A stretch of 11,881 bases of DNA, from the NCBI GenBank assembly GCA_026993045.1, contig JALWWR010000062.1:10268-22148 (forward strand). The letters are read 5' to 3'. Under the pieces are notes generated by a model, which was not told the DNA's origin, made no database searches, and was given only the letters and a program-made list of their open reading frames with translations. Made by a program: the position numbers and the translations under genes. Positions within the stretch are counted from its first letter, which is position 1; each line of letters opens with the position of its first letter. Below, piece after piece: positions 5,054-11,881 of this stretch. The DNA is from Thermodesulfatator sp. GTDB taxonomy: Bacteria > Desulfobacterota > Thermodesulfobacteria > Thermodesulfobacteriales > Thermodesulfobacteriaceae.

Positions 5054-6955
5054 ATGGTCATTTATGAAGAAGTTAAAGAATTTTTAAAAAAAGTTCCTCC
5101 CTTCCAGTTTTTAGAAGAAGAAACCCTTTATAGCATAATTCCCTATTTGCAGTTGGATTTCTACCCCAAAGATACGGTGATTTTAAAAGAAGGAGGAGAA
5201 AGTAGTAACTTCCTTTATCTTATTAAAAAGGGAGCGGTCAAAATCACTCTAGAAGGAGAAAAAGGAGAAGAAATCCTCGTAGATATCCGAGGCGAAGGAG
5301 AAACTTTCGGTCTATGGTCTTTGCTAGAGGGACGCCAGCAGACCACCATTCGGGCCTTGGAAGACACCCTCTGCTATCTCCTACCCAAAGAGAAAGTCCT
5401 AGAATTGTTAGATCAAAAAGGTCTATTTAGTGAATTTTTTCTCAAAAAACATATCTCCAAATACTTAGACCGTTTAGTTAAGGAAAGGCTCCCCCGAAAG
5501 GGACTAGATACGGGTTTTGAGAGGGCCTTTTATAGCACCCGAATTGAGGACATCGCCAGCCGCAAAGTCTTCACTGTACCGGCGGAAGCTACAATTCAAG
5601 AAGCGGCGGCCCTCATGGCCCAGGAGAGGATCGGCTCTTTGATTGTGACCGAGGGAGAGCGTCCCGTAGGAATCGTGACCGACCGGGATCTGAGGGAGAA
5701 GGTGGTGGCTTCAGGAAGACTTATTTCTGAGCCGGTAAAGAGTATCATGAACGCCCCTTTGATTACCATTGAAGCCGACCATTTGGTATTTGAAGCCGTA
5801 GCCCTCATGGTTAAAAACCGCATTCATCACCTGCCGGTGGTAAAAGACGGCCGACTTTGCGGCATGCTTACCAACCACGATCTTCTCCTCCTTCAAGGCA
5901 TCTCCCCCCTTACCATCGCCCAAGAGATTCAAAAACAGGACACCATCGAGGGCCTTAGTAAGATTCCTTCCAAGATCATCTCCTTTTTAGGCCTTCTCCT
6001 CAAAGAAGATGTCCCCATCCCCAGCCTCTTGCACGTGATCGTGGAGATGAACGATAGCATCGTGGCCCGCATTTTGGACTTGGTCTTAAAGGACCTGGGA
6101 CCTCCGCCGGTTCCCTTCTGTTGGATAGCTTATGGTTCTGAGGGCCGGCGGGAACAGACCTTTACTACGGATCAGGACAACGGTTTGGTTTATCAGGATC
6201 CAGCCACTCCTGAAGAAACCGTCACATGCGAAAACTACTTTCGAACTCTTGCCAAAAAGACTGTGGAAGCCTTGGTGCAGTGCGGCTTTGCTCGCTGCCC
6301 GGGAAACTACATGGCCAGCAATCCCCGCTGGTGCCAGCCCTTAAAGGTCTGGAAAGATTATTTCCGGCGCTGGATTAATACCCCCACCCCAGAGGCCATT
6401 CTGCAGTCCGTGATCCTTTTTGACTTCCGGGGCCTTTACGGAGAGATCTCCCTGGCGCAAGAATTGAAAGATTTCCTTTTAAAGGAAGTCCGGGGTAAGG
6501 ATATCTTCTTGCTCCATATGGCTAAGCTAACGGTCCAATTCAAACCCCCCTTGGGCTTCTTCCGCACCTTTGTAGTGGAAAAAAGCGGGGAGCATAAAGA
6601 CGAGCTCAACCTTAAATACCGGGGGCTGGCCCCCATTGTAAATATCGCGCGCCTTTGGGCCTTGGAGACCCCCATTGCCGAAACCTCTACCTTGGAACGT
6701 CTTGAAAGGCTTAAAGAAATTCACCCCCTGGCCAAAGAATACGGGCCGGAACTTATGGAGGCCTTCGAATTTCTGATGTCTCTGAGGCTTCACCATCAAT
6801 ATGAACAGGTCCAAAGAGGAGAAAAACCTGACAACTACATCAACCCCAAACACCTTACGCAACTAGAAAGGAAGTTTTTCAAGGAAGTGTGCAGTCTGAT
6901 AAGCAAGGTCCAAGACCGAATCGAAAACAAATATATGTTAGGACGGTTGGGATAA
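5054..6955 (+). CDS. cNMP-binding/CBS-pair/DUF294 nucleotidyltransferase signalling protein
   Basis: A 633-residue cytosolic multidomain protein. Residues about 12-125 resemble a cyclic-nucleotide-binding beta-roll (VILKEGGESSNFLYLIKKG, then GEGETFGLWSLLEGRQQTT). The phosphate-binding cassette lacks an obvious canonical glutamate, so the ligand is unclear. Two CBS domains follow (about 165-218, ending GIVTDRDLREKV; about 227-280, ending CGMLTNHDL). Residues about 300-450 are a DUF294/GlnD-like nucleotidyltransferase with GSX10DXD (G361-S362, D373, D375) and an LFDFRGLYG segment; the rest is the DUF294 C-terminal helical domain. Proteins of this build commonly sit next to acetate symporter genes and are presumed regulators; the modified target is unknown. 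The stop is 1 nt before the exonuclease ATG. The first 450 bp are visibly more A-rich than later genes. No clear ribosome-binding site is seen. Confidence 0.88.
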   Translation: MVIYEEVKEFLKKVPPFQFLEEETLYSIIPYLQLDFYPKDTVILKEGGESSNFLYLIKKGAVKITLEGEKGEEILVDIRGEGETFGLWSLLEGRQQTTIRALEDTLCYLLPKEKVLELLDQKGLFSEFFLKKHISKYLDRLVKERLPRKGLDTGFERAFYSTRIEDIASRKVFTVPAEATIQEAAALMAQERIGSLIVTEGERPVGIVTDRDLREKVVASGRLISEPVKSIMNAPLITIEADHLVFEAVALMVKNRIHHLPVVKDGRLCGMLTNHDLLLLQGISPLTIAQEIQKQDTIEGLSKIPSKIISFLGLLLKEDVPIPSLLHVIVEMNDSIVARILDLVLKDLGPPPVPFCWIAYGSEGRREQTFTTDQDNGLVYQDPATPEETVTCENYFRTLAKKTVEALVQCGFARCPGNYMASNPRWCQPLKVWKDYFRRWINTPTPEAILQSVILFDFRGLYGEISLAQELKDFLLKEVRGKDIFLLHMAKLTVQFKPPLGFFRTFVVEKSGEHKDELNLKYRGLAPIVNIARLWALETPIAETSTLERLERLKEIHPLAKEYGPELMEAFEFLMSLRLHHQYEQVQRGEKPDNYINPKHLTQLERKFFKEVCSLISKVQDRIENKYMLGRLG

Positions 6956-6956
6956 G

Positions 6957-7603
6957 ATGTGGCCTCTTTTTCGAAAACCTCCTGACCGGCCCCTTAATGA
7001 AACCCTCTTTACGGTGCTAGATACCGAACTTACGGGACTTAATCCCAAGACCGATGAGCTTCTTTCTATCGGGGCCTTAAAGATGCAAGGGACCCGAATC
7101 CTCTTGAGCGAAATCTTTTATCGCGAGGTCTATACTACCCGAAACTTTGATCACACCGTCCCCATTCATCAAATATTACCCTCTGATATTCAGGAATCTC
7201 CGGAAATACAGCGCATTCTTCCTGAATTTCGAGACTTTATTCAAAATACCGTATTAGTAGGTTACAACCTGCAACTTGATTTATCTTTCATAAAAAAGTA
7301 TTTCAAGAAGTGGCGTCTAGAGCTTCCCTCGTTACCCAAGGTAGACATATACCGGGTTTATCAATGGCATAAAAAAAAAGTTTGGGCTCGGACGCCTTTT
7401 TCGAGCCTAAGAAAGAATATGTCTCATTGATCCGAATGGCGGGGGAATACGGGGTGGAGACCAAAATTTTACACCACGCCCTTTATGACGCCTACCTTAC
7501 AGCCCAGATCTTTCAGAGACAACTTTGGCAACTCCAAAAACAAGGGGTTCGGAAACTCTCAGAACTTTTAATTATTTCTAAAAAAGGAGGTGATATGCTA
7601 TGA
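6957..7603 (+). CDS. DnaQ-family 3'-5' exonuclease, split by a frameshift at an A9 run
   Basis: The zero frame (6957-7430, 157 residues) begins with Exo I, TVLDTELTG (D22, E24), and has Exo II, VGYNLQLDLSFI (D108), then stops after a short tail. The remainder of the fold is in the -1 frame (open from 7373, stop at 7601-7603) and contains Exo III, HHALYDA (H173, D178 in the joined 215-residue protein), completing a DEDDh active site. The crossing point must lie between 7373 and 7430, and the A9 run at 7371-7379 is the obvious place. Joined there, the protein reads WHKKK-SLGSDAFF and has a normal single-domain length. Exonucleases of this kind accompany DUF294 proteins in acetate-symporter operons; their role there is not established. 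The break may be programmed, a true lesion or a homopolymer sequencing error. Confidence 0.8.
7371..7410 (+). promoter_or_regulatory. Candidate -1 frameshift signal: A9 slippery run plus stem-loop
   Basis: Nine adenines (7371-7379), read as AAA AAA AAA in the zero frame, are followed after 5 nt by GGCTCG (7385-7390), an 11-nt loop and CGAGCC (7402-7407). The stem can be extended outwards to TTGGGCTCG/CGAGCCTAA with one G-U pair. The layout matches known bacterial -1 ribosomal frameshift or transcriptional slippage sites such as dnaX, and the shift direction is the one needed to complete the exonuclease. Confidence 0.5.
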
Positions 7604-7656
7604 GATGAAGACTCCAAAATCGGATTTAAAAACAATCCTTTATAAGGAGGTGGATT

Positions 7657-7920
7657 ATGGCCCTTTCCAAAGAACAAATGAGTGCTTACTGGCGAAGAAA
7701 TCTCAAGTATATCGTTTTTCTCCTGGCTATTTGGTTTACCGTCTCTTACCTTTTCGGAATTATCTTTGTTGACCAGTTAGACCAGATAAAGATGGGAGGG
7801 TATCCCTTGGGCTTCTGGTTCGCTTGCCAGGGATCGGAGATGATCTTTGTAGTCTTGATTGCCATCTACGTGAAGCTTATGAACCGGTTAGACCAAGAGT
7901 TTGGGGTAGCGGAAGTCTAA
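7657..7920 (+). CDS. DUF4212 small subunit of a sodium:solute symporter
   Basis: A small inner-membrane protein (87 residues) of the DUF4212 family, which is found directly upstream of VC_2705-type sodium:solute symporters and is regarded as their small accessory subunit. Two hydrophobic segments are visible: about residues 17-37 (YIVFLLAIWFTVSYLFGIIF) and about 50-71 (LGFWFACQGSEMIFVVLIAI). A YWRRNLKY motif at the N-terminus and a NRLDQEFG tail are typical of the family. The ATG has AAGGAGG 6-7 nt upstream (7644-7650). The gene ends 26 bp before the symporter start, so the two are surely co-transcribed. No transport function of its own is indicated. Confidence 0.9.
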   Translation: MALSKEQMSAYWRRNLKYIVFLLAIWFTVSYLFGIIFVDQLDQIKMGGYPLGFWFACQGSEMIFVVLIAIYVKLMNRLDQEFGVAEV

Positions 7921-7946
7921 CCATTTCGGTTTAGGGAGGTGTAGCC

Positions 7947-9743
7947 ATGGGCATTATGACCTGGACTTGGATAATGGTAGGTCTTACCTTTGCGCTTTAT
8001 ATTGGCATCGCCATCTGGTCCAAGGCTCGGACCACCGGGGACTTTTATGTAGCGGCCCGGCAGGTCCATCCCGTGTTAAACGGGATGGCCACCGGAGCGG
8101 ACTGGATGTCAGCGGCTTCCTTCATCTCTATGGCCGGGTTGATAGCTTTCCTGGGACGGGACGGTTCTATGTATCTTATGGGGTGGACCGGAGGGTATGT
8201 GCTTCTAGCCATGCTCCTGGCCCCTTACCTTCGGAAATACGGAAAATATACCGTCCCTATGTTCGTGGGCGAGCGCTACTATTCTCAGACGGCCCGCACG
8301 GTGGCGGTGATCTGTGCCATCTTCGTCTCTTTCGTTTATGTAGCCGGTCAGATGCGAGGGGTAGGAGTGGTCTTCTCCCGGTTCTTGGAAGTAGATATTA
8401 ACACTGGAGTTCTGATCGGAATGGCCATCGTCTTCTTCTACGCCGTATTAGGGGGCATGAAGGGCATCACCTACACCCAAGTAGCTCAGTACTGCGTATT
8501 GATTACAGCCTATCTGATTCCGGCCATCTTTATCGCCTTAATGTTTACAGGGATCCCTATCCCTCAGATTGGTCTGGGAGCGGCCCTGAGCGAAGCCGGA
8601 CAAAGGCTTCTTAACACCGACGCCGGCTATCTTCTAGAAAAATTGGATCAGATCCAGCGGGATCTAGGACTTCCAGCCTTCACCTCCGGGCTCAAACCTC
8701 GAATCGACGTCTTTGCCATTACTCTTACCCTCATGGTAGGAACCGCCGGGCTTCCTCATATCATCATCCGTTTCTTCACTACGCCCAAAGTCCGAGACGC
8801 CCGGGCCTCGGCTGGATGGGCCTTGTTTTTTATCGCCATCCTTTACACCACGGCCCCGGCGGTGGGAGCCTTTGCCAAGCTCAACTTCATCAAAACGGTG
8901 CACGGCAAAACTTACGCGGAAGCCCCTTCGTGGTTCAAGAACTGGGAAAAGACCGGTCTTATCATTTGGGTAGACAAAAACGGGGACGGCCGGATGCAAT
9001 ACGGCCCTGGCAAACCTTTCAAGGGCAAACCCATTCTAGTAAAAGATGAAAAAGGCAATCTGGTGCGGGGCAAATACGGTCAGGTAGTAGTCAAAAATGA
9101 AGTTATCCCCAACACTCCTAACGAGCTCTATGTGGACCGCGATATTATGGTCTTGGCCAACCCTGAGATCGCCAAACTCCCGGCCTGGGTGGTGGCCCTG
9201 GTAGCGGCTGGCGGTCTGGCAGCGGCCCTTTCCACTGCGGCCGGGCTCCTCCTGGTCATCTCCTCGGCCCTTTCCCACGACCTTCTCAAAAACGTTATCG
9301 CCCCTCAAATCTCGGAACGAACCGAACTTTTTGCGGCCCGGATCGCAGCCGCCTTGGCGGTCTTGGTGGCCGGATATTTCGGGATCCATCCCCCGGGATT
9401 CGTGGCTCAGGTGGTGGCCTTTGCCTTCGGGCTAGCAGCCTCTTCCTTCTTCCCCATTATCGTTTTAGGAGTCTTCTGGAAACGAACCACCCGGGAAGGA
9501 GCTATTGCCGGCATGCTTACCGGGATCATCTTTACCGCGGCCTACATCATCTACTTCAAATTTATCAACCCTGCGGCTAACACCCCTGAGCATTGGTGGT
9601 TCCGGATCTCCCCGGAAGGCATCGGTATGATCGGGATGATTATCAATTTTATAGTCACGGTTCTCGTCTCTTTGGTCACCAAAGAGCCTCCCAAACAGGT
9701 TCAGGAAATGGTCTTGAGCCTGCGCTATCCCAAAGAGATGTAA
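7947..9743 (+). CDS. Sodium:solute symporter of the acetate (ActP/VC_2705) type
   Basis: A 598-residue polytopic inner-membrane protein of the SSS family. Visible hallmarks are the early ATGADWMSAASFISMAG segment, the GGMKGITYTQVAQY region, GLPHIIIRFFTTP, and late helices LAAALSTAAGLLLVISSALSHD and AFGLAASSFFPIIVLGVFW. The preceding DUF4212 gene places it in the VC_2705 branch, whose members are annotated as cation/acetate symporters. Acetate is inferred from the divergent acs gene rather than from specific residues. Residues about 320-395 form a hydrophilic insertion between membrane segments that includes DKNGDGRMQY (from D343), an EF-hand-like loop. The start has GGGAGGTG 7-8 nt upstream. 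It is the last gene before a strong terminator. Confidence 0.9.
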   Translation: MGIMTWTWIMVGLTFALYIGIAIWSKARTTGDFYVAARQVHPVLNGMATGADWMSAASFISMAGLIAFLGRDGSMYLMGWTGGYVLLAMLLAPYLRKYGKYTVPMFVGERYYSQTARTVAVICAIFVSFVYVAGQMRGVGVVFSRFLEVDINTGVLIGMAIVFFYAVLGGMKGITYTQVAQYCVLITAYLIPAIFIALMFTGIPIPQIGLGAALSEAGQRLLNTDAGYLLEKLDQIQRDLGLPAFTSGLKPRIDVFAITLTLMVGTAGLPHIIIRFFTTPKVRDARASAGWALFFIAILYTTAPAVGAFAKLNFIKTVHGKTYAEAPSWFKNWEKTGLIIWVDKNGDGRMQYGPGKPFKGKPILVKDEKGNLVRGKYGQVVVKNEVIPNTPNELYVDRDIMVLANPEIAKLPAWVVALVAAGGLAAALSTAAGLLLVISSALSHDLLKNVIAPQISERTELFAARIAAALAVLVAGYFGIHPPGFVAQVVAFAFGLAASSFFPIIVLGVFWKRTTREGAIAGMLTGIIFTAAYIIYFKFINPAANTPEHWWFRISPEGIGMIGMIINFIVTVLVSLVTKEPPKQVQEMVLSLRYPKEM

Positions 9744-9760
9744 GATCGGATTCTAGCGTT

Positions 9761-9800
9761 TAAAATAAAGGGAGGGCCGCCTGGCCCTCCCTTTATTTTA
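9761..9800 (+). terminator. Rho-independent terminator after the symporter gene
   Basis: A perfect 18-bp stem, TAAAATAAAGGGAGGGCC (9761-9778) with its complement at 9783-9800, around a GCCT loop. The 3' arm ends CTTTATTTTA, supplying the T-rich tail. The symmetric A/T ends could make it work in both directions. It closes the 5054-9743 operon 17 bp after the stop; the folC ribosome-binding site begins at its edge. Confidence 0.9.
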
Positions 9801-9817
9801 GGAGCCTAGAAGTTTTA

Positions 9818-11101
9818 ATGGATTTCAAAGAGGCCTTAGACTGGCTAAATAGCTTCCAATTCCACGGGATAAAGCCCGGACTTGAAAGGATCGAGAAGCT
9901 CCTTTCTTACTTAGGGCACCCCGAAAAAAAATTTCCGGCTATCCATATCGCGGGCACTAACGGGAAGGGCTCCACCGCGGCCATCTTGGCGACGGCCCTT
10001 TCAGCCCAAGGGCTTAAAGTAGGCCTTTATACCTCGCCCCACTTGGTCTCGGTAAGAGAACGGTTTCAGATCAACGGAAACCCCATTGAAGAATCTTCTT
10101 TAGCCGCCCTTCTCAACCAGATCAAGAAAGGCCTTGAAGAGCTGGCGCTGCCGGCCACCTATTTCGAGATTACTACCGCAGCGGCTTTCCTTTATTTTGC
10201 GCAGGAAAAAGTAGATCTGGCGGTGGTGGAATGCGGCCTTGGCGGGCGGCTTGACGCCACTAACGTGTGCCATCCTCTTCTCACTCTCATCACCAACGTG
10301 GCCTTAGACCACCAGAAATATTTGGGACCCACCCTAGAGGCCATTGCCCGTGAAAAAGCCGGTATCTTCAAACCCGAAAGACCAGCTTTGGTAGGCAAAC
10401 TTAAGCCCCCGGCTTTGAAAGTAATAGAAGAAAGGGCCCAAAGCCTCAAGGTCCCTTTATTCCGTTATGGGAAAGATTTTCGGATCCGGAAAAAGGACGG
10501 CCTCTACCACTATTATGGCCCGGAGCTCAGGCTGCAAGCCCTGGAACTCTCCTTGTCCGGCCCCTTTCAAAGAGAAAACCTGGCCTTAGCCTTGGCCGCT
10601 TTGGAAAAATTGAAAGCCTGGGGGTGGCCCTTAAAGGAGGCCCTCCTTCGGAAGGCCCTTAAAAGGGTAAATTGGCCTGGAAGATGTGAATATCTAGCGG
10701 TGGGCCCGGGGGTCCTTTTAGACGGGGCCCACAATCTAGAAGGGAGCCGGGCTTTACTTAAAGCCCTAAAAGAAAGGGAGTTCCGGGACTACACCTTAAT
10801 CTTTGGGGCCACTGACGAAGGAGGGGACAAGCCCTACCGCAAGATGCTAAGCCTCCTTTCGTCCTCGGCCTCGCAGGTCTTTCTTTGTGAACCGCCTGGC
10901 CCTCGCCACCCGGTAACTCTAAAGGAATGGGAAAAGGTCCGACCTCAAGGAGCCAGAACCTTTAAGAGCTGGGAAGAGGCCCTGGAAGAGGCCTTAAAAG
11001 AAGATCACCCCATTTTAGTAGCCGGTTCTTTATACCTTGTAGGAGCGGTTAGAGAGAAACTACGCGGGCTGAGCCCCAAGAGACGGCAAAACTTGCCATG
11101 A
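9818..11101 (+). CDS. folC: Folylpolyglutamate synthase / dihydrofolate synthase
   Basis: A cytosolic Mur-ligase-family enzyme that ligates glutamate to dihydropteroate and/or adds glutamates to folates, using ATP. At 427 residues it has the normal FolC length. Seen in order: HGIKPGLERIEKLL, P-loop GTNGKGS (46-52), YTSPHLVSVRERF (about 71-83), FEITTAAAFLYFA, VVECGLGGRLDATN, NVALDHQKYLG, AREKAGIFKP, and in the C-terminal domain VNWPGRCEYL and LLDGAHNLEGSRAL. Whether it is bifunctional cannot be read from the sequence. The ATG at 9818 follows the previous terminator by 17 bp; the best Shine-Dalgarno, AGGAG, lies 13 nt upstream, which is rather far, so initiation may be modest. The stop overlaps the next start (ATGA). 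Confidence 0.95.
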   Translation: MDFKEALDWLNSFQFHGIKPGLERIEKLLSYLGHPEKKFPAIHIAGTNGKGSTAAILATALSAQGLKVGLYTSPHLVSVRERFQINGNPIEESSLAALLNQIKKGLEELALPATYFEITTAAAFLYFAQEKVDLAVVECGLGGRLDATNVCHPLLTLITNVALDHQKYLGPTLEAIAREKAGIFKPERPALVGKLKPPALKVIEERAQSLKVPLFRYGKDFRIRKKDGLYHYYGPELRLQALELSLSGPFQRENLALALAALEKLKAWGWPLKEALLRKALKRVNWPGRCEYLAVGPGVLLDGAHNLEGSRALLKALKEREFRDYTLIFGATDEGGDKPYRKMLSLLSSSASQVFLCEPPGPRHPVTLKEWEKVRPQGARTFKSWEEALEEALKEDHPILVAGSLYLVGAVREKLRGLSPKRRQNLP

Positions 11102-11881
11102 AGATTTATCCCCATCCTGAGAGAGCGCCGCGTTTAGTTTTTGCGGACCGGGAAGGACGCCTTTATGATCATCCTTACCTTTGGGCTTTGGGGCTTTCGG
11201 GCTACGACCTAATCCTGCCGGAAACCGAAGATTTTATCCCTGTACCCTTGGGCTCGGCCCTTTACGTCTTACCTCATCGCTATCCCATCGGACTTGATCC
11301 CCAACGAGGCCAGCCGGTCACCCTTTATGAAAACCCCTTCCATCCCGGGGAGCCGGCCTTTGCGGTGGCAGTTTTCCTGGCCCCGGCTCACACCCAGCTC
11401 TATCTGGCCCCTTATGAGCCGGCCGAAGAAGACCTCCCGCCCCTGCCCCTTTATTCTTACGCCGGAGTAGGCTGGTGGCGGGGGAGGTTCTGGGCCACGG
11501 CCTTCCGTTCCGACTGGGATGTCCGCCAAGAGGCCCGGCTTTTTGACCCTCAAAGGATTGAGGCCCGGGCCCGGGAAATGCTTCAACGGTTTCCCCAAAA
11601 CCGCTTAATGCGACACCTGGTGGAAAACTGCGTGCGGCGTTACCAGTGTCCCGCGGCCCGGAATTTTGTCCTAGATCGTTTCGAAGCCCCAGTCCCGGTC
11701 TCCCCGGGTTGTAACGCCCGTTGCCTAGGGTGTCTTTCCGAGCAGCCCGAAGAGGGACCCCATGTGGCCCAGGAACGCCTTACCTTCACCCCTTCCCCGG
11801 AAGAAATCGCCGAGGCCATGGTGCCCCATCTTAAAGGCCCGGGTCCTAGAATGGTCTCTTTTGGCCAAGGTTGTGAAGGAG
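11098..11881 (+). CDS. Radical SAM protein (5' part; runs off the window)
   Basis: An open frame of 261 codons from ATG at 11098, overlapping the folC stop by ATGA. Residues 1-195 have no motif I can name; they are rich in Pro, Tyr and Leu and may be a substrate or partner domain. The radical SAM cluster motif CX3CX2C is present as CNARCLGC (C205, C209, C212), preceded by APVPVSPG. It is followed by SPEEIAEAMVPHL and VSFGQGCEG, which resembles the glycine-rich SAM-binding segment after the first strand. It therefore binds a 4Fe-4S cluster and S-adenosylmethionine, but the reaction cannot be assigned. The N-terminal domain ahead of the cluster is unusually long for a minimal radical SAM enzyme. 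Coupling with folC is positional and need not mean a folate substrate. Confidence 0.85.
   Translation, partial: MKIYPHPERAPRLVFADREGRLYDHPYLWALGLSGYDLILPETEDFIPVPLGSALYVLPHRYPIGLDPQRGQPVTLYENPFHPGEPAFAVAVFLAPAHTQLYLAPYEPAEEDLPPLPLYSYAGVGWWRGRFWATAFRSDWDVRQEARLFDPQRIEARAREMLQRFPQNRLMRHLVENCVRRYQCPAARNFVLDRFEAPVPVSPGCNARCLGCLSEQPEEGPHVAQERLTFTPSPEEIAEAMVPHLKGPGPRMVSFGQGCEG

Noticed and set aside
6436..6862. Minus-strand frames inside the DUF294 gene
   Set aside because: They have no recognisable protein features and overlap a well-supported coding region.
7590..7772. 60-codon frame starting GTG between the exonuclease and DUF4212 genes
   Set aside because: It runs out of frame through the DUF4212 coding sequence and its composition is not protein-like; the strong Shine-Dalgarno nearby better fits other starts.
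1..11881. CRISPR array, tRNA, rRNA, insertion sequence or attachment site
   Set aside because: I saw no regularly spaced repeats, no tRNA-like cloverleaf, no transposase and no integrase.

Overview
The window looks like a chromosomal segment of a moderately GC-rich, probably thermophilic and anaerobic bacterium. The gene content and order (DUF294 protein, DnaQ-like exonuclease, DUF4212 protein, acetate-type symporter, Acs) fit the Thermodesulfobacteriota or a deltaproteobacterial relative. That placement is inferred from protein style and neighbourhood; no marker gene is present.

Minus strand, read right to left. An isochorismatase-family hydrolase (4391-4936) has its own sigma70-type promoter. 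Next comes AMP-forming acetyl-CoA synthetase (acs, 2175-4163). After a GC-rich hairpin there is a tightly coupled run: mntA antitoxin, hepT toxin and a CobB-like sirtuin. Each of the two junctions inside this run is an ATGA overlap. The sirtuin frame has no stop codon. It continues in phase into an Hsp33 (hslO) sequence that has its own internal Shine-Dalgarno and ATG, and it leaves the window at base 1. The sirtuin's classical substrate, Acs acetylated on its C-terminal lysine, is encoded just upstream on the same strand.

Plus strand. An operon runs from 5054 to 9743: a cNMP-binding/CBS/DUF294 nucleotidyltransferase signalling protein, a DnaQ-family exonuclease, a DUF4212 small symporter subunit and a sodium:solute symporter of the acetate (ActP/VC_2705) type. 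The exonuclease is split at an A9 run followed by a hairpin. The operon ends at a perfect 18-bp terminator stem (9761-9800). Together with acs it forms an acetate uptake and activation cluster with signalling genes attached. A folC gene follows, overlapped by ATGA with a radical SAM protein that runs off the right edge.

The two observations most worth checking are the stopless, in-frame Sir2-Hsp33 reading frame next to acs and mntA-hepT, and the slippery-run-plus-hairpin arrangement in the exonuclease gene. The frameshift would decide whether the exonuclease acquires its last catalytic motif. Either could be a sequencing or assembly indel, and this cannot be resolved from the sequence alone.
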